Below are positions 59,536 through 64,000 of a stretch of DNA of 64,000 bases, piece by piece. The notes below the pieces were generated by a model. That model saw only the letters and a program-made list of their open reading frames with translations. It was not told where the DNA came from and made no database searches. The stretch is from positions 1 through 64,000 of the forward strand of contig NZ_BMHQ01000008.1 of assembly GCF_014641195.1 (NCBI RefSeq), given 5' to 3'. A program made the translations under genes and the position numbers. Source of the DNA: Marinithermofilum abyssi (GTDB lineage Bacteria > Bacillota > Bacilli > Thermoactinomycetales > DSM-45169). Numbering within the stretch: position 1 is the first letter of the stretch; each line of letters starts with the position of its first letter.

Positions 59536-60615
59536 TTAGATATGTCTGTCAATAAAGACTTGTTCCTGAATTCGCTTTAACCCTTCTTTGATGGCCCTTG
59601 CCCGAACATCCCCGATACCTTCCACATCGTCCAATTCCTCGATGGTAGCCATCATGATACGGGGAAGTGTCTCAAACTTATCGATCAGCTTTTGGATAAT
59701 GGGTGCCGGCAGCCGGGGAATTTTGTTCAATATACGGTATCCCCGTGGAGCCACTGCTTCTTCTTGGATATTTGACACACCGCTGTAGCCAAGGATACGC
59801 ACGATATTGGCATGTTCCAAAAGCTCATCCGCAGACAGCTCCTTCAAGGCGCTGAGAACAGCGGAAGGAGACTGGCACTTGGGTTCCTTGCAGTAATCCT
59901 TGATCAGAAGGTACGCTTCTTCTTCCACATTTACCACCAGTTCTTCCAACTGCATGCTGATCAGGCGGCCTTCGGTACCCAGTTCATGAATGTAGCGCTG
60001 GATCTCACTCTTGATCCGTAACACCATTTCAATCCGTTGAATCACCATCGCCACTTCACTTAATGTAACCAGTTCCTCAAATTCCAAGGCACTCAGGTTC
60101 GTAGTCGACTGATCCAATACGGATTTATATTTTTCCAGGGTTTGAATCGCCTGGTTGGCTTTGGTCAGAATCACCCCGATATCTTTCAGGGCATAGCGGT
60201 AGTTCCCTTGATACAAGGTAATGACGTTGCGCCGCTGGGAAATGGAGATGACCAGCTTGCCGGTCTGGCGAGCTGTACGTTGTGCAGTGCGGTGACGAAT
60301 CCCCGTCTCTGTGGAGGGGATGGAAGAACTGGGTACCAGCTGGGCATTGGCGTACAAGATGCGCCGTCCATCATTGCTCAAAATAATGGCGCCGTCCATC
60401 TTGGCCAACTCGTACAAATATGCCGGAGAGAAGGGACAGTCGATGTGAAAACCGCCGTCCACCAATTCCCGGACGCTGTCGTCATAGCCTACTACAATCA
60501 ATGCACCCGTCTTGGCTCCGAGAACATTGTCCAATCCTTCCCGAAACACGGTTCCCGGTGCTACCAGACGCAGTATCTGACTTTCAAACACGCTGTTTTT
60601 GCTTTCTTCTTTCAC
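59536..60615 (-). CDS. disA: DNA-integrity scanning diadenylate cyclase DisA
   Basis: 359 residues. The N-terminal DAC domain has DGA (74-76) and RHRTA (107-111), the catalytic motifs that make c-di-AMP from two ATP; a helical spine follows, and the C-terminus has a helix-hairpin-helix region ([20 protein letters not shown]) that binds branched DNA. In B. subtilis it couples DNA damage to sporulation timing. GTG start at 60615 after GGGAGGG, 4 bases past the radA stop, so cotranscribed with radA. Confidence 0.96.
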   Translation of the reverse strand: MKEESKNSVFESQILRLVAPGTVFREGLDNVLGAKTGALIVVGYDDSVRELVDGGFHIDCPFSPAYLYELAKMDGAIILSNDGRRILYANAQLVPSSSIPSTETGIRHRTAQRTARQTGKLVISISQRRNVITLYQGNYRYALKDIGVILTKANQAIQTLEKYKSVLDQSTTNLSALEFEELVTLSEVAMVIQRIEMVLRIKSEIQRYIHELGTEGRLISMQLEELVVNVEEEAYLLIKDYCKEPKCQSPSAVLSALKELSADELLEHANIVRILGYSGVSNIQEEAVAPRGYRILNKIPRLPAPIIQKLIDKFETLPRIMMATIEELDDVEGIGDVRARAIKEGLKRIQEQVFIDRHI

Positions 60616-60619
60616 CGGT

Positions 60620-62002
60620 TTACCCTCCCAGCGCCACTTCCAACGCTTCTTCCACTGTATGAACCCATACCAGATCGATCCCCTTAGGAGGTGTCCACCC
60701 CCGCCGGTTTTTCGCGGGAACGAATGCACGTTCAAAGCCCATATTGTGAACTTCCGCCACACGCTGTTCCAATCGGGTGACTCCGCGAACTTCTCCGGTC
60801 AGGCCCACTTCTCCGATAAAAACATCCTTGGGACGGGTTGCCCGATCCCGGAAGCTGGAAGCGATGCTGACCGCTACAGCTAGATCGACAGCCGGTTCAT
60901 CCAACCGGACTCCGCCTACCACATTGACATAAGCATCTTGGTTTTGCAAGAACATACCCAAACGCTTCTCCAAGACAGCCATGATCATCGTTACCCGATG
61001 ATGATCCAAGCCGGAGGCCATCCGTTTGGGAGTGGCAAAACTGGTGGGTGCCACCAAGGCCTGCATCTCAATCAGAACCGGCCGGGTCCCTTCGATGCTG
61101 GCGGCAACTGCGGAACCCGCAACTCCGGAAGGTCGCTCCGACAAAAACATTTCCGAAGGGTTGGCCACTTCCGCCAATCCGGCATGGCGCATCTCAAACA
61201 GGCCGATTTCGTTGGTTGAGCCGAAGCGGTTTTTGACTGCCCGCAACACACGGTATGTATGATGCCGTTCGCCTTCGAAATATAATACGCAGTCGACCAT
61301 ATGCTCCAACATGCGCGGACCCGCAATGGCTCCTTCTTTGGTCACATGACCCACGATGATCACGGCCACCCCGCGCCCTTTGGCCAATCTCATCAACCGA
61401 CCGGTACACTCCCGCACCTGCGCCACACTGCCGGGAGCCGATGTCACCTCCGGGTGATAGACGGTCTGGATGGAGTCGATCACCACTAGTCTGGGATTCA
61501 CCTCGTCCACCAAACTTTCCACCGCGTCCAGGTCCGTTTCCGCCGCTACAAACAACCGGGCGTCCAACGCATCCAACCGGTCGGCCCGAAGCCGCGTCTG
61601 TTCCGCCGACTCTTCGCCCGACACGTACAAAATGGGCATATCCCGCTGTGCCAACCGGTGGGAAGCTTGCAACAACAGCGTAGACTTGCCGATTCCGGGA
61701 TCCCCGCCAACTAAAATGAGGGAACCCGGAACCAACCCCCCGCCCAGCACCCGATTCAGTTCACGAATCCCGGTATCCGCCCGGGGCTGATCCAGTTGTT
61801 CCACCCGCGTGATGGGAGTGGCAGACTGCCGGGTCCGGCCCGGACTGCTGAGGCCCCAGCCCTTTGCCTTTCCGGCGCTGCCCGTGAATGTCCGCTCTTC
61901 CACCATTGTGTTCCATTGACCGCACCCCGGACAACGTCCCATCCATTTGGGTGATTCATACCCGCATTCTTGACATGCGAATTTGGATTTATTTTTAGCC
62001 AC
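60620..62002 (-). CDS. radA: DNA repair/branch-migration protein RadA
   Basis: 460 residues. N-terminal zinc finger with cysteines at 10, 13, 24 and 27 ([21 protein letters not shown]), Walker [13 protein letters not shown], RadA-specific [12 protein letters not shown], and a C-terminal Lon-like domain ([15 protein letters not shown]). A RecA-like helicase acting in recombination. GTG at 62002 gives the conserved start; the in-frame ATG at 62041 lies in the -10 box and cannot be translated from that promoter. Confidence 0.95.
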   Translation of the reverse strand: MAKNKSKFACQECGYESPKWMGRCPGCGQWNTMVEERTFTGSAGKAKGWGLSSPGRTRQSATPITRVEQLDQPRADTGIRELNRVLGGGLVPGSLILVGGDPGIGKSTLLLQASHRLAQRDMPILYVSGEESAEQTRLRADRLDALDARLFVAAETDLDAVESLVDEVNPRLVVIDSIQTVYHPEVTSAPGSVAQVRECTGRLMRLAKGRGVAVIIVGHVTKEGAIAGPRMLEHMVDCVLYFEGERHHTYRVLRAVKNRFGSTNEIGLFEMRHAGLAEVANPSEMFLSERPSGVAGSAVAASIEGTRPVLIEMQALVAPTSFATPKRMASGLDHHRVTMIMAVLEKRLGMFLQNQDAYVNVVGGVRLDEPAVDLAVAVSIASSFRDRATRPKDVFIGEVGLTGEVRGVTRLEQRVAEVHNMGFERAFVPAKNRRGWTPPKGIDLVWVHTVEEALEVALGG

Positions 62003-62039
62003 CTGAGCGACCCCTATTCGTTCGGTTGGTTTCCTCCCC

Positions 62040-62048
62040 ATTATATCA
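62040..62048 (-). promoter_or_regulatory. Candidate radA-disA promoter (extended -10)
   Basis: TGATATAAT on the minus strand is a perfect extended -10. No good -35 is seen 17 bases upstream. It would start the radA transcript about 30 bases before the GTG. Confidence 0.5.
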
Positions 62049-62143
62049 AATCCTTCACAAAACAGAAGTCCCGGGCTTTCATCCAGGTCATGGACAACCG
62101 ATATCATTTTCTACACCGATGTCACGTAACCTCAACAACAAGC

Positions 62144-62178
62144 AAAAACCCCCTCCAAAATGGAGCGGGTTTGCTTTT
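62144..62178 (-). terminator. Terminator after clpC
   Basis: AACCCGCTCCA, short loop, TGGAGGGGGTT with T5 on the minus strand; ten of eleven positions pair. Confidence 0.8.
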
Positions 62179-62179
62179 C

Positions 62180-64000
62180 TTATTTGGACTCAGCCGCTGC
62201 TTTTTCCGCTTTTTCTACGGTCAGCTCCCCGTCTTTCACATCGATGGTGAGGGTGTCCCCGTGTTTGATGTTGCCTTTCAGCAATTCCTCAGAGAGGCGG
62301 TCTTCGATGTGTTTTTGAATCGCGCGACGAAGCGGACGAGCCCCGTAAGCGAGGTCAAATCCTTCTTTCGCCAGTTTCTTTTTGGCGGCTTCCGTCAGGA
62401 TAAAGTCGATGTCCTGTTCTTTCAGGCGTTTGCGGAGTTGTTCCGCCATCAAGGAGACGATTTCCTTAAGGTGCTCCTCTTTCAGGGAGTGGAAAACGAT
62501 CACATCGTCAATCCGGTTAAGAAATTCCGGACGGAAGCTCCGTTTCAGCTCCTGCATCACGTTTTCCTTCATATTTTCGTACTGGTCTTTATCCTGATCA
62601 CCCACAGCGAAGCCCAGCTTGGTGTTTTTGCGGATCAAATCGGCCCCGACGTTGGAGGTCATGATCAACACTGTGTTGCGGAAGTCGACAGTCCGCCCCT
62701 TACCGTCGGTCAACCGGCCGTCTTCCAACACCTGAAGCAGGATGTTGAATATTTCCGGATGCGCTTTTTCCACCTCGTCAAAGAGAACGACGGAATAAGG
62801 CTTGCGACGGACTTTCTCCGTCAGCTGGCCGCCTTCCTCATACCCCACGTATCCCGGCGGAGAACCGACAAGGCGGGAGGTGGTGTGCTTCTCCATGTAT
62901 TCGGACATATCAATCCGGATCATGGCATCTTCATCCCCGAACATGGCCTCCGCCAAAGCACGCGCCAGTTCGGTTTTCCCGACACCGGTGGGTCCGAGGA
63001 AAATAAAGGAGCCGATCGGGCGCTTGGGGTCTTTCAGACCGGCACGGGCCCGGCGGATCGCCCGGGAGATGGATTTGACGGCTTCCTCCTGGCCGATCAC
63101 CCGTTTGTGCAAGATCTCCTCCATGTTGAGAAGGCGTTCCGACTCTTCCTCCGCCAACTTTCTCACCGGAATGCCGGTCCAGCTAGCTACCACTTCGGCG
63201 ATATCTTCGCTGTTCACTTCGGAATCCGTGCGGCCCTGATCTTCTTTCCACCGATTGCGGGTGTTTTCCAGCTCCTCACGAAGCTTCTGTTCCTTATCCC
63301 GCAGGGAAGCCGCTTTTTCAAACTCCTGGCTTTGCACAGCGGCGTCCTTTTCTTTGCGCACTTCCTCCAACTTTTGCTCCATTTCCTTCAATTCCGGAGG
63401 AACGGTGAAGGATTTGAGACGCACTTTGGAAGCTGCTTCGTCGATCAAGTCGATCGCTTTGTCCGGCAGGTAACGATCCGTGATATACCGGTCGGACAAT
63501 TTCACCGCCTGTTCAATCGCTTCATCGGTGATTTTTACCCGGTGATGGGCTTCATAGCGATCCCGCAGCCCTTGCAGAATCAACACCGCTTCTTCCGGTG
63601 TCGGCTCATCCACAATAATCGGTTGAAAACGGCGTTCTAAAGCCGCATCTTTCTCGATATATTTCCTGTATTCATCCAAAGTGGTGGCACCGATGCACTG
63701 CAGATCTCCCCGAGCCAGCGCCGGTTTGAGAATATTGGAAGCATCGATGGCTCCTTCCGCCCCGCCAGCACCGATCAGAGTGTGCAGCTCGTCGATGAAA
63801 AGGATGATATTGCCGGCTTGCCGGATCTCATCCATAATTTTTTTCAACCGGTCTTCAAATTCACCCCGATATTTGGTTCCGGCTACGACCGTTCCCATGT
63901 CCAGGGTCATCACCCGTTTGCCCCGTAAGGTTTCCGGGGTTTCCCCGTCCACGATCTTCTGGGCCAAACCTTCAGCCACCGCTGTTTTTCCAACACCGGG
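62180..64000 (-). CDS. clpC: ATP-dependent Clp protease ATPase ClpC (N-terminus cut by window edge)
   Basis: 606 codons of the C-terminal part are present. The right edge cuts inside the first Walker A ([14 protein letters not shown]). Walker [16 protein letters not shown], the coiled-coil middle domain with its UvrB/UvrC-like stretch ([20 protein letters not shown]), second Walker [13 protein letters not shown], and [12 protein letters not shown] follow. The presence of the M-domain and gene order clpC-radA-disA identify ClpC, a Hsp100 unfoldase working with ClpP and McsB. The N domain and start lie beyond the window. Confidence 0.96.
   Translation of the reverse strand, partial: PGVGKTAVAEGLAQKIVDGETPETLRGKRVMTLDMGTVVAGTKYRGEFEDRLKKIMDEIRQAGNIILFIDELHTLIGAGGAEGAIDASNILKPALARGDLQCIGATTLDEYRKYIEKDAALERRFQPIIVDEPTPEEAVLILQGLRDRYEAHHRVKITDEAIEQAVKLSDRYITDRYLPDKAIDLIDEAASKVRLKSFTVPPELKEMEQKLEEVRKEKDAAVQSQEFEKAASLRDKEQKLREELENTRNRWKEDQGRTDSEVNSEDIAEVVASWTGIPVRKLAEEESERLLNMEEILHKRVIGQEEAVKSISRAIRRARAGLKDPKRPIGSFIFLGPTGVGKTELARALAEAMFGDEDAMIRIDMSEYMEKHTTSRLVGSPPGYVGYEEGGQLTEKVRRKPYSVVLFDEVEKAHPEIFNILLQVLEDGRLTDGKGRTVDFRNTVLIMTSNVGADLIRKNTKLGFAVGDQDKDQYENMKENVMQELKRSFRPEFLNRIDDVIVFHSLKEEHLKEIVSLMAEQLRKRLKEQDIDFILTEAAKKKLAKEGFDLAYGARPLRRAIQKHIEDRLSEELLKGNIKHGDTLTIDVKDGELTVEKAEKAAAESK

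Noticed and set aside
61970-63640. A 556-codon plus-strand open frame opposite clpC
   Set aside because: Antisense shadow of clpC produced by codon bias; composition not protein-like.

Overview
This window is a chromosomal core-genome segment of a spore-forming Bacillales bacterium. Nearly all genes lie on the minus strand. Read right to left, the gene order is close to the one I know from Bacillus subtilis between clpC and the ribosomal RNA operon downstream of the S10/spc/alpha ribosomal protein cluster: clpC-radA-disA-yacL-ispD-ispF-gltX-cysE-cysS-mrnC-rlmB-rae1-sigH-rpmG-secE-nusG-rplKAJL-rsmC-like-rpoBC-L7Ae-rpsLG-fusA-tuf-rpsJ...rplQ-ecfA1A2T-truA-rplM-rpsI-ybaK-cwlD-salA-gerD-kbaA-pdaB-rrn. 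The sporulation and germination genes (pdaB, kbaA, gerD, cwlD, sigH), the SpoIIM-family gene and the rather high GC by eye (roughly mid-50s percent) suggest a lineage such as Thermoactinomycetaceae. That placement is inference.

Layout. 1-343: leader and tandem promoters of an rRNA operon that continues off the left edge, plus a strong inverted repeat. 440-7017: mscL, an OsmC-family gene, a SpoIIM-family gene, then pdaB, kbaA, gerD, a broken ABC-ATPase remnant, salA and cwlD. 7070-7483: an ORF-free, highly structured element resembling an IS200/IS605-type omega RNA relic, wedged between cwlD and ybaK. 7480-12494: ybaK, rpsI-rplM with their own promoter and leader, truA and the ECF transporter core ecfT-ecfA2-ecfA1. 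12609-27883: the alpha, spc and S10 ribosomal protein operons with rpoA, secY, adk, map, infA and a KOW protein. 28100-30560: an accessory island with a secreted GH13 alpha-amylase on the plus strand and decayed coding sequence. 30696-35453: the str operon. 35744-47546: rpoC, rpoB, a methyltransferase, rplL/J/A/K, nusG, secE, rpmG. 47917-57873: sigH, rae1, rlmB, mrnC, cysS, cysE (with a cysteine T-box), gltX, ispF, ispD, yacL, carD. 58141-58536: an uncharacterised plus-strand gene. 58723-64000: pssA, disA, radA and clpC, the last cut by the right edge.

Functionally the window supplies transcription (RNAP alpha, beta, beta-prime, SigH, NusG, CarD), translation (about 34 ribosomal proteins, EF-Tu, EF-G, IF-1, two aminoacyl-tRNA synthetases, rRNA maturation and modification), Sec export, isoprenoid, cysteine and phospholipid synthesis, c-di-AMP production, protein quality control, and sporulation or germination. 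Regulation visible in DNA includes consensus vegetative promoters ahead of rrn, rplM, rpsJ, the str operon, sigH, rpmG and carD, a sigma-G-type promoter ahead of gerD, a cysteine T-box, an L10 leader attenuator and many intrinsic terminators.

Most of the window is ordinary conserved core. The least explained parts are the structured element at 7070-7483, the nested inverted-repeat element in the cysE leader at 52617-52733, the folded spacer in front of rpsL at 35120-35200, and the inverted repeat that swallows the -35 box of the S10 operon promoter.
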